Part shown: positions 24,901-37,855 of the stretch, piece after piece
Position numbering within the stretch: the first letter of the stretch is position 1
Layout of the letters: the number at the start of each line of letters is the position of its first letter
Source: Circinella umbellata
Taxonomy: Eukaryota; Mucoromycota; Mucoromycetes; Mucorales; Lichtheimiaceae
Assembly: GCA_025093555.1 (NCBI GenBank)
Contig: JAIWNF010000057.1
Span: 186,001 to 250,000 of the forward strand
DNA: 64,000 nucleotides
Direction of reading: 5' to 3'
The notes under the pieces: model-generated
The model's database searches: none
What the model was told of the DNA's origin: nothing
The model's input: the letters and a program-made list of their open reading frames with translations, nothing else
Position numbers and translations under genes: made by a program

Positions 24901-27172
24901 AAAATTCCAAAAACGATTTAGTTAATACAGTTATTACATGTAAAGTAATAGTCAGAAAAAATTAATAAATTACCAGTATCAGTGAAATCCATATGACCTG
25001 AAATATAAGGAAATTAAACATTTGTGTTACTATGATCCAGTATTACGTGTATGCAATGTAACGCTCTCTCCTCTCAACTTAAAAAAGTTTGTTCTGATTT
25101 ACTTACCCGCAGGTCCTGTGTAATCCATATTATAGAATGTAGGTGTCATCTTTGACGAATCAAATGTACCAGCGCTTAAATCCGATATACCTTTCTGACG
25201 TCCTCCTGTGTACGAATCAAGTGCCTAATTTCATAATATAACTTATTAGATACTTATTGTTATTATTCTAATGGATCTCTCTTTTTTATACCTTATTTAA
25301 GCCTAAAGCCAAAAGCTCCGCACACGCATAAGCATTAGGTGCATTATAAGCTAACCCAGCAGTATTCCAAGATTCAGGAGTGGTGCTACAACAGATTGAT
25401 ATTACTTGTCAGCAAAAACTTTACTGAATTTTAAAGGAAAAACTTAAAAGGAGTTATACTTACAAATTCTCCGGAATAGGCAGTTCTTGCCAAGCTCGTT
25501 CCATTGTTTCGTATTCAGGAATTCCAGTTACTATTGTCACTCATATTTATTAGTTCCAAAGAAAGAAAAAAAAAAGCTCTGGATTTTTCTTGTGTTGATC
25601 GGCAACAAGCGAAAAAAAGTGCATTTAAATATAAAACTTACAATTCCATAAACCACTAATAAACATGAGGCCATCATATGCAGCTAGCTCTTCTTGATTA
25701 GATACCATATCACGTATAGCAGGCGACATGTCATTTGTTAGCATCCATACCCACCCTTCACTTAATAATCCCATAGATCTAATTTTAATAAAAAAAATGT
25801 TGTTAATAATATCAATATAATATATATATATATATATTTGTCTCACTTGATACAAAAAGGTACATACTGAGCAATTTTCAGAACGGTAAGTTGATCTGTT
25901 GTTGTTGAATCAGCAAAGATAACAATACGTGCACCTGAAGTAGCAAGTTTTTCAAGTGATTCTATAATGGTATTTAATTTTAGATGACGAATTACATAGA
26001 ACACAAACGTGTCGAATATGGTAACGAATCCCGCCTAAAAGAGAAATAGTATCCTTTTTTTTTTTTACCTTCAACGCGTGTCATGTCATACAAGGGGATT
26101 TGTATCATGGCCTCTATGCCATATCCTTCAGCTTTTTGTACCATGGATTTTAATACTATATAATCAAACCATTACACAAAAGAAGTTGTAGTTGTATTTA
26201 TTTTTCAAGATTAGAATTAGTTTAATTTTTTTTTTTAAAAAAAAAAGAATTTCATATGTATTTATACCTTGTTGCCCCACATTATCGTCTGTGTATATTA
26301 ATGCAAATGTTTCCCACCCCATTCGTTGCACCCAATCTACAAGTGAGCTACCAAATAATACAACATTCCCAACAGTTCGAAAAAAATATGGATAGGCTTC
26401 TTTGTCCGAGAGTTTAAGAGACGCTGAGGCACATGAACATTGTGGAAGATGTTGTACTCCTGTGATACCTGCTTCTGTTTCTGTCATTGTAGAAATCATA
26501 TCACCAATAATCGCGCTATTATAATTATATGCTAGTTAGTTAGTTTGGTTTTTCTTTTTCTTTTTCTTTTGAGTATAAAGTATTAATGTTATATATTCGT
26601 TCGCAATAATAAAAAGCAAAGAAACTTTGAATGAACGTCTTTACTGCTCAAAAAGAAACGTACTTAACACCAGCATTTACTGCATCCACTGTTGTCCACG
26701 CCGTTTGTCCAACACTATTAGCACTGGAAATATACTGCACGAATTTAATATTAACATCTAATAGCATAAAAGTAAAAAAAAAGAAAGAAAGTGATGGTTG
26801 GTCGAATAGTTCTTTTTGTTACAAGCTGTTCCCATTTTTTGTTTTTGTTTTTGTTTGTTCGTCTGTTTATTCGTCTGTGCGTCTATTTGTACCTGGTAAC
26901 AAATTAGTTCGTATAATATTTTCAGAAGCCATATTGATCGCTGCATTACTTGCTACAATCATATCATTTAAAGTAGGATCTTCTTCTCGTACTATTGCTG
27001 GATCTGGGAATAATACACCTATGGTATATGTTGGTGTTGTGGTATTTGTCGTCTGTGCATTGGCGAAATCGTCATTATAATCGACAGAAAATAAACATGT
27101 AAAAATAATCGAAATAAATAGGAACCGTGCCAAAGTTAACAGTTCCTTTGTAACATAATGCCTCCATTCCAT
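21948..27172 (-). CDS. Class C (GABA-B/glutamate-type) GPCR with PH-like cytoplasmic domain
   Basis: I join 18 exons: 27172-26893, 26757-26664, 26515-26268, 26155-26069, 25961-25868, 25778-25642, 25530-25464, 25385-25292, 25224-25107, 24997-24974, 24894-24879, 24660-24512, 24371-24077, 23953-23942, 23833-23551, 23453-23398, 23312-22859, 22763-21948. The product is 1,107 residues. Order: signal peptide (about 1-40); bilobed periplasmic-binding-type ligand domain (about 48-465; YTIGVLFPD, AIIGDMIS, ALIYTDDNVG); seven membrane helices (about 475-735), with class C hallmarks such as IAYVSYNTILS in helix 6 and FTLVVIFTPKIVTI in helix 7. No cysteine-rich linker is present, as in GABA-B receptors. 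After about 60 polar residues comes a PH-like fold (about 805-895), whose last helix contains ALERWISWF. The tail is Gln/Asn/Ser-rich. It probably senses an extracellular small molecule at the plasma membrane. The ligand is unknown. Confidence 0.9.
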
Positions 27173-30100
27173 ACTATCTTCTTATAATGAAGGGGGATGT
27201 GTCTATAAATTGGAATAAGAAGTGAATATGAGAGATGAAGGAGAAGATAATTTAATGATGCTGATGATGATGATGTCTATGAATGATATCGAATAGAGAA
27301 AGAGAAAGAAAAAAAAATAAGAGGGAAAAAGGAAAGAATAATGTTTGTTATTATTAAACAAAAGAAAAAGAAGAAAAGAAAGGATCAAATGTGTAAAAAA
27401 AGAAAAGAAAAAGAAATACGCTAGACTTGATACAGGTGAATAGACGCTTATATGAACGGAGTTGCCACGCTCATGTACAGATCTTTTTGTCACATCCACG
27501 GAGTTAATTTTTTTTTACACAGGGTCCGCAATGAACTTGGATATAATCTAATTCAAACCCACAAACGTGGGATATGAATGTTTTTTTATTTCTAGTTGAC
27601 AGACGATCTTTTTTTATTATTCATTATTCATTTCATCAATTTTTAGTATCTTTGCTAATAATCATAACTTTTCATCAAGATAAATATGAGTGAACTTGAT
27701 AGTTAAATTTATACAATCATGTTAATTAATAACTATATGAATAAATGCATAATTATATTATATTTATTATTATTATTATTATCATTATTATCTCCTCCAT
27801 TTTATTCCATCCCTCGTTATTTTTTTTTGTCCCAGAACATCTTTCTATTTCTATGTCCTTTTTTACATTTTCAGAGTTGTACAAAAAAAATTTCGTAAGG
27901 TTTAGTGTAGTACAACGATAATAATAACCAGAAAAAAAACAGCAGCTGAGTGATAATTAATTAGCAAAACGTAATAATAATAACAAGAGGCAGATCGTTT
28001 CTTGGGTGTTGACAAACAAAAGAATGGAAAATTAACAATTTGATAAAAAAAAAAAACGTCTAAAATACCCCGCTCCTCCTAAGCAAAAATAAAAAAGCTT
28101 TTTTTTTTTCATCCACCTACTTTTTTTTTTGTCAATTATACCTATTTTTTTATATTTTCGTTGTTTGCTTGCCCCTGATTTTATGTCTGTGTACACTTCT
28201 TAATTTGGAACGGTGAATTCTTGTGATTTTTTTTTTATCACCTGAGAGTGCACATCTTTTTTTTTTTTTATATGGCATGTTTATATGTTGAGTTTTTTCA
28301 AGCAGTTCTTGAGAGTTTACACACAGCCAACAAAAAAAAAGAGCAACTTTACACGTTTTATCATACCAAGAATAAAGAACATAATTCTTCTTCGGTAGTT
28401 CAAAATATAAGGCCTTGGTATATTGAATTACAACAATGATTGTAACAAAGTAGCCCGTATGTTCGGAGTATACATAGACAAAGAAATGTCAACAGTATTC
28501 ATAATATGAGAGAAAAAAATAAATATGTTACCTAAAATAAACCTGAAAAAAAATGTAATAGAAATTAAGGAAGAGATTCTAATAAAAAAATAAGCTTTAT
28601 ACATGTTTTAACTACTTTATTTCAATGATGATAATAGATGACGACGTTTTTTAAATCTAAAATTAGTTGCAAAAATTCAATAATTCACCAATGTTCTTTT
28701 TCATTATGTTACCATTATTATGTGCATAACAGCACATGTATTCACTACTACATTGGTACCGCGGTCACTTCATTTATATATAGTAGATAACATATGTGAT
28801 TAAAATAGTTGTGCACAAAAAAAAAACTTTTTTTTAGTAGCATTGAAAATTATTATAATTGTGCAAGAAGAAAAGTATAAGTATCATAGTAATATTTTTT
28901 GTAGAAAAGTCATCAATAATAATTATATACGTAAAATACGTAATAAAAAAACAAGATTTGGTTTTAAAGATAAAAGTATGATACGTAGATGAGAAAAGCA
29001 TGTTTTCTTTTTGGTATTTACATCGCCGAGATACTCATGATCTGTGTAATATAAAAAGTTATTCTTAGAATAGCTTAGCATTTGTATTAACGTTTACATA
29101 AATTACGGCTAATGTAAGATAAACCTTAATATATTATATACTCTCTTATTGCTGTTATTGTACCGAAAGAAATATACTTTAATTTAGTATAATAACACCA
29201 GCTAATGATTATTACATAATTTAGCCAACGTAATGAAGAGAAGTGGAAAAAGAAATAAAAGTCTAGTCCCTCTATCTTTTTGGTCTATCTCTCTGTCATA
29301 TTTTGAACAACGCCACATTTTATCATAGTAACCGATAGCGTTGCTATGGTGATAGTGTTGTACCAAGATTAACTTCACTATAGTAACGTATTCTGATCAT
29401 AGTACGAGTTTAGTCACACTAATATTAAAAGATATTTCAAAATCATGGTACGCACGTAAGGTATACATAGGTCTTATACAAGTAAAGATGAATAATAATA
29501 GCGAAATATTTTAAATAATTGAGTAGTATAATGCTAGTGGCTGGATTAAAAAGAAAGATGAGAGCCAAACGAATCAGTACACCAAGAATGAAAAAAGTTA
29601 ATAAAATTATTACAGTATAGTGTTAGTAAGATGAAAATTACTTACGGAAAAACACATTGATTTCACACTTCGACACACTTTATTCTATTTACAACTTAGA
29701 AAATTAATAGTATTTCATAGGTATCATCCTTTATCGTAAAAAGCTGTATAGAAAATCTTATATTCTGATTGGAATGCGTGATAATTATTAACTATATGAA
29801 TCTCTTCTCAATAAGTATTTTCTATTGCACCAGAGGAAGCTTTGGAATCTTTAATACCACCATCATCAACATCACCGGACTAACACTTCGTTTTAGTATT
29901 CTCTCTCTCTCTCTCCTGCCACAATTATCTTCTGTTAATTTTTTTTTCTATTATCCTTTTTTTCTTCTTCGCCTCTCCCACACTCTCTTTCTTATGCTAG
30001 CTCTAGCTTTTCCCCATACTGGGGTTTTTCAGTTATTGCCACAACCCCAATATCACCTTGTAAATATTATTATTCTTTTCATTCTGTACCGCAAGGAAGC

Positions 30101-30530
30101 GACCATATACCCATAGGTGCAGGTCAATCTAGTCTTCCATAATAAATATAAATTTTAAACTAAGTATTTTCTATTTGAATCGATATTATTCCTTTTCTCT
30201 CTCTTTTCTACGTATTTCTAACAAGAAAAAAGTAAAGCTAACAATGTCACATATTACATCTGATTTAACTGAAAAAATACTGCATATACTCAATTTATAT
30301 ATAATCGGTTTTCTTTGTAAATATAACGAATATTATATTTCATGCGTTCTTATACAAGTAGTTGTCCTTTTGGAATGGGATTTTACTGGATTTTTAAGTA
30401 ATATCTTTTTTATGCCAATTTGTTGCCATAGAGTTTCAATTCCCGTTAAATTAGGAGGGCAATTTAGAAAGGATTTTTTGACTTGTACACAGATACCAAT
30501 AGAATACACGCTTTTTTTTTTCTGTATGCT
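27173..30530. other. Intergenic between receptor and GPI18 starts
   Basis: About 3.4 kb holding both divergent promoters, with many A/T and purine/pyrimidine tracts. A minus-strand stretch at 29805-29880 reads like a short acidic C-terminus (GDVDDGGIKDSKASSG) after a possible splice acceptor, but I cannot connect it to upstream exons. No gene is called. Confidence 0.5.
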
Positions 30531-32264
30531 ATGAGAACTTTGAATCATGTATATGCATTTGCCATCGCGTCACGTTTAACAACAATCACCATTGCCATTC
30601 TATCTTATTTAACGACTGGAACTTATGATTCTTCTGCTGATATCCAACTCGCTTCTTCATCTTTAATTCAACGTTGTCTTAGTGTATTTTTACGATGGGA
30701 TGCTCTTTACTTTGTTCACATTGCGCGTCAAGGATATATTTATGAACAAGAGCATGCTTTTTTTCCCGGATTACCGTTAGTATCTCGGTACCTAGCACAA
30801 ACAGGTTTGAATATAAATATATATATACAGCTATAACCACTTCTTAATTTGTGAGTAACAGTAATAATAAAATTCTCTTTTTTATTTTATTTTCCCTTTT
30901 TGTCACTCTAGTATTCTCACCTATTCAGACTTATCTTGGTGAGCAACATACAATAATACTTGCTGGTGCTCTTGTTACAAATATATCATTTATTCTTGCT
31001 GCAGGATCCTTATTCAAGTAGGTTTATAAAGCTAGAATATAATTATACGTCTTATATGTATCAAGTGTGTATATTTGTTATTAATTGAGAATAATATCAG
31101 ATTGACACGTTCAATTTTCCCAGGTTATCCACAATTAGCCATCATATCATCAATTGCATTCTGTCTCTCACCACCAAGTATGTTTATGTCGGCTTTGTAT
31201 ACTGAGTCACCTTTTGCTTTTTTAAGCTTTACTGGTATGCTTTGGTATTCTCAAAAACATTACCTTGGTGCTTCAATTCTATGGGGTATTGCATCCTCAT
31301 TTCGATCCAATGCAATTGTCTATTCAGGTTTCTTCATGTATGATTTGATATTACGACGTATTGGAAAGGTATTAATAATAAAGATAATAAGAATAATAAG
31401 TAGCAATAATTAAACGAAAGGAGAAAAATTATTTGCTTAATTTTTTTTTTAGTGTACAATGATTACTGGATTGATCCGTTCAATTTTATATACTGCGATA
31501 ACACTTTCTGGTTATACTGCTGTCCAATATTATGGATACCTCGAATATTGTCCTGAAAGACCATGGTGTACGCAAACAATACCAATGATTTATACTTTTG
31601 TTCAAAAAGAATATTGGTAAGAAATAAATAAAACCGACTTTTTATTACTGGGGTACGAAAAACGGAAAAGGAATAATTTATTAAAGGTTTCCATCGCTTT
31701 TTTCTCGATTAAAAATTACAGGAACAATGGTTTTCTTGCATATTATGAAGTAAAACAAATTCCAAACTTTCTTCTCGCTCTTCCTATAATTTCATTGACG
31801 GTTGTTGGAATATGGAAATACGCTCAGTATGATTGGTTATGGTTCTGTTCATTAGGATTTTTATCATCAAAAGGTTTGTGTTGGGTTGGATGAGTTAGTC
31901 CCAAATAAGAAAAATAATTCCCTTCCAAAATTTATGTGTATAAAGCTCATCCTATTTGACTATCCCAATAGATCAAGTAAAGGAACCAACAATGAGTTAT
32001 TCGAGCCGTCGAGCAGCACCTTTTATGTATTTATGGGGTTTATTATTACTTTATGCAGTAACATGCATGCATGTTCAAGTAATTATTCGATTTTTCACAG
32101 CACTGCCACCTCTTTATTGGTTCACAGCACAATTATGGATAAATGGATTCGGGAAACAAGGAAAGATAATGCAACAATGGGTCGCAAAAATAGTATTAAC
32201 TTATTATGTACTTTATGGTCTTGTTGGTATTGTTTTATTTGCTGCATTTTTACCACCAGCATAA
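30531..32264 (+). CDS. gpi18: GPI mannosyltransferase 2 (Gpi18/PIG-V)
   Basis: Six exons (30531-30804, 30912-31017, 31101-31368, 31453-31616, 31722-31873, 31972-32264) give 418 residues, normal for the family. PIG-V/Gpi18 adds the second mannose to the GPI precursor in the ER lumen. Family signatures: LRWDALYFVHIARQGY with EHAFFPG just after, the conserved acidic loop after the first membrane helix; ALYTESPFAFLSF; GIASSFRSNA; and CPERPWC in a later lumenal loop. About eight hydrophobic segments are visible. ATG 30531 is the first ATG in the frame and directly precedes the first helix. The C-terminus ends in a hydrophobic helix. Confidence 0.94.
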
Positions 32265-32564
32265 AAATTAAATATTATATCTATATAAACGATATATATT
32301 CATATATCTAACACTTAATAGTAATAAATATTTTAATAATATTACAAAAAAAAGAGACCATTAAGATCATATAATTATTTGTTAAAGATTATTATTTTTT
32401 ATAGATGCATTGATGAGTATGAATGATGAACAAATTATATGACGGATAAGTGTGGGTTGTATGGATATAAGTATAAATTTATGTACAATGTGTCATGGAT
32501 GCGGAGGAGAAGGAAAAAGAAGTTAATATGTATGGTAAATAAGAACAGTAAAACATTCTCTTTT
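32265..32564. other. Convergent 3' spacer
   Basis: 300 AT-rich bases between the convergent stops of GPI18 and the CENP-H-like gene. Only 3' UTR sequence is expected and no gene is seen. Confidence 0.7.
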
Positions 32565-33641
32565 CTATTCCTCAAGTTCGTCACCAATTTCTTGCATGAC
32601 TTGTAAATAATGATCATCATTTGTCCAATTGATATCACTTTCCAGAATCAAACCCTAATATTTATAATAAATATTTTACTTATTAGATATTAAATAAATA
32701 AATGAATAATATTAGATAAAATTATTTTATTTACCATGAGTACATTCCGTGCAATTTCCAATCGATGTTGATGATCACTAAGTCTATAAATATTTTTAAA
32801 GGATACTTAGGTTAAAAAAAACAATCCACTCTATCATGATTATTATCTTTGTTATTATCTTTTACCTTTCTGATCTATCAGTTACTTGTGAAGCCATAAT
32901 ATCACGTTCATCATTAGCCTGTCGTTCAAATTCTAATAAAGCTTCATTTTTCGCATCTTGTATGGATTGAACTAATTCTCGATTCTCTTGGTGACTTTCT
33001 ATATACATAAAAGCAAAAGCAAAATCATTATTTTTTTTTTTTTCATATTTACCATGTTGAAATACAAAAATAGCAATTTTTACCAATAATTTTTGCTTGT
33101 GTTTGTGTTAACTCGGTTTTGACTTTACGTAACTGTTCAAAACCTTTCAAAAACAAACTCGTCAATTCATCGCGTTCATTAATTTTGATCTTGATTTCAC
33201 GGCTAACATGAAACATATATATATACAGTTTAATTAAAACAAATATTTAATGTTTATATTTATCTAAAATTGATTAGCTCACCTGCGTTCAAAAGAATCA
33301 TGATCGACATTACCAGGATATAATGCTTTTAATACATTATGTGAAGCATCAATAGCTTGAGTTAAAGAATTTTTACTCAAGTTGAATTGAGTCATGACGT
33401 CAAGTTTTTCTCGTAATTCGTCAATGACATCTTTATGTTTTTCAATAGTGTCCACAGGATTCGAATGTTCTTCGTCGTCTAAAATATCACGTACAGTTGA
33501 TAACATCGTGTCTGGTTCGGGTGTAGGTTCCAGTGCTTGTTCATATTGTTCAATTTGACGTTTGAGCCAGTCAATTTCACGTTGTGAATCGAGGACTTGC
33601 TTCTCTTTTGGTGTTAATAACTGATGTTCCTGATTCTGCAT
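32565..33641 (-). CDS. CENP-H/Fta3-like inner kinetochore protein
   Basis: Five exons (33641-33283, 33202-33084, 32998-32866, 32783-32735, 32654-32565) give 249 residues. Most of it is predicted coiled coil (EIDWLKRQIEQYEQAL, KHKDVIDELREKLDVM, ENRELVQSIQDAKNEALLEF). The C-terminus RLEIARNVLMGLILESDINW, followed by an acidic segment, matches the conserved CENP-H ending (a helix with 'LI.GS.vnWa.D'). CENP-H is a subunit of the constitutive centromere network that links centromeric chromatin to the outer kinetochore. The gene lies 173 bases downstream of FEN1 on the same strand. I recognise the family from the C-terminal motif and coiled-coil length; this is good but not decisive. Confidence 0.72.
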
Positions 33642-33814
33642 ATTGTTACTATAGTGGAAAGGGGGAACTGAAAAAAAAAAATCCAGACGCGATATATAAA
33701 TTAGGAAAAGAATGTTCTGAGTTATGTTTATTATGAATGATGAATTTATTATTGTTCAATATTGATGATAGAAATAATGCAAAGTTTGGGGATGGTTTTC
33801 ATATTTATGATATC

Positions 33815-35445
33815 TTATTTACGAGCCTTCTTTTTCTTGTCACTTCCTCTTCCTTTACTCTATTAAATAATAGTAATAATAATAATAATAATAATGAGTT
33901 ATTCAGTAATGAACTGTTAATTTATATAAATGAAACATCGTTACCTCTGGTTTTCGTTTATTGTCAATTTTGGGTTTTGCGCTTGTTGGCTTAGATTTAA
34001 AGAAATCACTCATTCGACTTTGGGTAGCTGCCTTGACATTCTTGGTCAACTTTTCACAAGATTTACGTATTCTTTCCTCACTGTTATATGTGTAATTGAA
34101 AAATCAATCGAGTGTTTGCCAGCAGTCAAAACTTTTTTTCCCTCGCTCTTTTATACAGTCGATACCCTTTTACTTCATTTTACCTGAATCCTTTATCCTT
34201 GACCATAAAATCAACTACAGCTTCTACATCAGGTGCTTCCCACTTGAGTTCAACTTCCTTTCCTGGTTTTACATCTGGCTTAATAAATAATTCACGGGCA
34301 TCTGGATATTTCCAATCCTGAGGAACATTTTCACGTAACTTTTCAGGTAAATGTTCAATGGCTTTTTCAATTGACTTGTGTTCTTTGATAAGACTATAAG
34401 CACGAGTAGGTCCAACACCTTTGATACTATCCACATAATCACAGCCCAACAAAATACATAAGTCTGTAAATTGGTTTTTATCCATTTCCAATCCTTCCAA
34501 AGCCTTATCCAAATTAATTTCATCAATAGGCATTTTACGTGCTTCAGAAAATGTAAGATGACGAAGTAAAGTGGGTGTACCGAAAGTTAATGTGTCCATA
34601 TCTTCTGAGGCAGCAGCATAAACGAGTCCAGCTTTAGCTAATTCAGCACACTGTGCTTCGGCTTCACATGGTGCTTCAACATAAGGAATACCCATCAATT
34701 TTAATAATTTTTTACATTCGTCGTTATGTTCTTTTGTAACTCGGACTGTACGTTTGGTATAACGAGCAACTTCTTCGGTAGTACCTGTTATAATTGTATA
34801 TATAGTTCGATGTATACAGTTAGTTTTATTGTAGAAAAAAAAATATCGAGAAGGGAAAAGTGGAAAGTGAAGAAGTATTATAAACGTACCAACTTCATTT
34901 GCTTCTTCCAAATTGGCCTGGGCTTCCTCTTTACGCGCTTTTCGTTTTGCAAGCTATATATTTTAGATATTACAAAAGCATATATGTGTATGTGGTTTAA
35001 AGTAAATAACGATCGTACAGATCCATAGCTGATTTTATCGTTTATATATATACCTCGCCTGATTTCAATAATGGTGGTCGTCCGTCAAATACGTATACAG
35101 GTTTGATACCATTTTCAACCATTCGTACAGTTCGATAAAACATACCCATAAGATGACTATATATATACATTAGATCAAACATAAAAGGAAATTGTCGTTC
35201 TTCTCTAATTGATCTATTATATTATAGATTTGTTCTTTTTTTTTTTTTTTTTTTTACCTGGTGGTCTCCCCTGCATCGTTGGTAAGCATTTGACCGTCTT
35301 GTTGTCTGACAGCGATCATAAACTGATAAATACTCATGGAGGCATCAATAGCAACTTTACGGCCAAAGTAACTTGAAATTTCATTACTTCTAATAGCACC
35401 TGGTGCATGCTCTGAAATGAGTTTGGTGAGACCGTGAATACCCAT
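33815..35445 (-). CDS. fen1: Flap endonuclease 1 (FEN1/Rad27)
   Basis: Six exons (35445-35258, 35156-35054, 34953-34890, 34784-34184, 34080-33945, 33859-33815) give 378 residues; human FEN1 has 380. It cuts 5' flaps during Okazaki fragment maturation and base excision repair. Metal-binding acids are in place: [44 protein letters not shown] and [15 protein letters not shown] (also the helix-hairpin-helix start). A PCNA-binding box, QSRMSDFFK, lies near 341-349, followed by a basic nuclear tail ending KKKKARK, which comes from the last small exon. The N-terminus [17 protein letters not shown] is the conserved threading region. The promoter has MCB and E2F-like sites, fitting S-phase expression. 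Confidence 0.97.
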
Positions 35446-37855
35446 GATTTATGCTTTTGGTTTGAGAAAGGAACGAAAAAAAAAAAGAAATCAACGCGTT
35501 GTGCAAAAAGATAAATTTTCGCGCAGAGCGCGTAAAAAAATTTGATTGGCCAAAACTTGACTAAATGAAACAGTTCGTATCATAGTGGGATAAATGTGAA
35601 CTTCATCCAGGTACGTCGAATTTACATACAACTCAAAAATTTATTATATATATATGTGTGTGTGTATGAAATAGCATAGGGATATGAAATAAGCCATTTT
35701 TTTTGGACAGCAGGTAGGGGTTGGTTTTTCATTTTATGCTTTAGAATTAAAGAAGTTCTTTGCAATTGCATTCCTCCTATCACTAACATAGGTTATATGT
35801 TGAGTAATAATCTCATCATCCTTCCTGCCAACCACTAGTAAATAAATTAAAAAGTGCACCAAGCAGCTCTTTCCTTATAAACCGGCAGTAACCATGTGCA
35901 TGTACCCCATGTTTATCACGAGAAATATCCTGAGCAGCACGATTCACTTTTGCGTAATTTAGTCAAAATATTTCTTAACGTATTGGAGCACAGTGAACAC
36001 ATGTTATGAAATTGGTGGCAGCGAAAAGCAATAATAGTGTGTTCACTTTATAGCTACTAGGTTCTTAAATTACGATGACTTCTTATAATAAGCTAAAAGT
36101 TGGATCAAGTACATTGATTTTTTTTTCAGCAACCGCTATGAATGTAATTCATATAAACATTCTATGTTAGTTATCAGATCAATGTTTGTTTGCCACTTTT
36201 TTTTTAAAATATTTCACTTTGAGTAAAATATATCGCACTAGGTCTCAAATAAATATACATGTAGAGTGTTTTATTTTCTTGATTGTGATGGTATGGTTTT
36301 CAATATGACACCTATAATAATATTTTATTATAGTTAAATATTTAGTGTAACACATCTCGTAAAAGTAATAGTTTATTTTCTAGCGCAAGAAGTTGTCAAA
36401 ATACTATTTAATCTATTGCAATTTTACACAATAATCAGATTTTTTCCATTTTATATATATTTATAAGGAAATACGAAATGTCGCTATTGTCCCATTTTTC
36501 TTTTACACACCAAGAACCGTATGTAAAAAAATATAGGATATATTTTTTAGCGGAGGCAAAAAAAAAAAAAGCGCGCGCCATCATACAAGTCTTTGATCCA
36601 GCTTTCTCTTGAAACGTGATCAGCGGAAACTTAATAGTAATATTACAGCAAGAAAGAGCGATTTTGATCTCAATTGTAATAAAGTAACTTTTTAAAATTC
36701 CCCATTCAATTTCTACCACTGTGTTTTATCAATACAAGTAATACCTTGGGATTTCCATTATCACTAAAATATATTATTGAATTCCTTTCGACTATTTGAT
36801 TATTGCTTTAGGTTAAAGAAAGAGAATAAAAACGCTATTTATTACTTGTTACGTACACATATAAGATTTCCCATCACTGTTAACTGAAAGAACAAAAATA
36901 GAAGGTACTGACGTTACAAAAAAAAATATTCATATCATGGTTGTACAAAACTGTTTATAGGTGCTCTTGGCTTGGTGCCAGTTTGTAAGAATGAGGGGGG
37001 GTGGGAAGGAGCGGAAGAACATAATTGAGTAAACTATTATACACCATAATATATTATCCTATATCGATATAAAATCAGTGTTATCATTCATTATAGTTAT
37101 AAAAAATCGCCATTGTTAAAGACAATAAAAACCAAATAAAAATAGATAATAAGCTGTCATTATTACCATGGTTTCACTTGGACACAACCGATTATTTGTA
37201 GTATAGCAATAACGTTTATTTCTTGTAATGCAGCAAAAGAGCTCCGCACAGAAAATCAAATTTTGCATTTAGTACATTAGCACATATAAACAGATAGTGG
37301 AATCATCTGCTGAAGCTGAACCCACAGTATCCCACAGTTGATTTCAAGGGCGTACCAATCAACTACGAAAGCAGCAAAAATGTAAAAAAAAAAAAAAAAA
37401 AAAAAGATGCATGAATGGATTTCTTTTAAAGCTTATAGAGTTTTGTTATATGATGTCATTTTAATTATTACAGAATCAAAGAGGCTTTGTTTCCTGTACA
37501 GTACTTGAAAAATAATATATATGAAGAAAAGAGTGACAAAAAAAAGTAGAAGAAAAGATAATTAATATTTTGTGCTATAAGTTTCGGCTTGGAGATTCTT
37601 CGTTCCCCTTCTCTTCTAACACCCCCCAACAACAACTATTATTCTCCCCTTTTGTTATTGCGTAGTTACCCACTCATTTTTTTTTATTCCTTTTATACAT
37701 AAATAATAATATTCCCTCTTTCTCTCTCTCTCTTTTTTTATTTTTATTTTTACTCCACACTTTTTTGTTTTACATTCATCTTACTTTTTTTTTATTACTT
37801 GGACACTTTTTTTGATAGTCTTTTTTTTTTTTATTAATATTTTATAAATACAACA
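35446..37855. other. Divergent promoter region, FEN1 and DMA1
   Basis: 2.4 kb between divergent starts. The FEN1 side has cell-cycle sites (listed). The DMA1 side is strongly pyrimidine-rich over the last 250 bases, typical of a fungal 5' UTR. A 21-base A run lies near 37384. No gene is supported. Confidence 0.6.
35494..35549 (-). promoter_or_regulatory. MCB, E2F-like and CCAAT elements before FEN1
   Basis: ACGCGT (MluI cell-cycle box) at 35494-35499 lies about 50 bases before the FEN1 ATG. TTTTCGCGC, an E2F/DP-type site, spans 35516-35524. GCGCGT is at 35528-35533. A CCAAT box in FEN1 orientation is at 35545-35549. In yeasts MCB sites bind MBF and switch on replication genes at G1/S. Presence of the sites is direct; the regulator is inferred. 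Confidence 0.65.

Noticed and set aside
29769..30116. 115-codon plus-strand hydrophobic frame
   Set aside because: The hydrophobic residues come from T-rich low-complexity DNA (Phe/Leu/Ile codons). No family pattern or conserved motif is seen.
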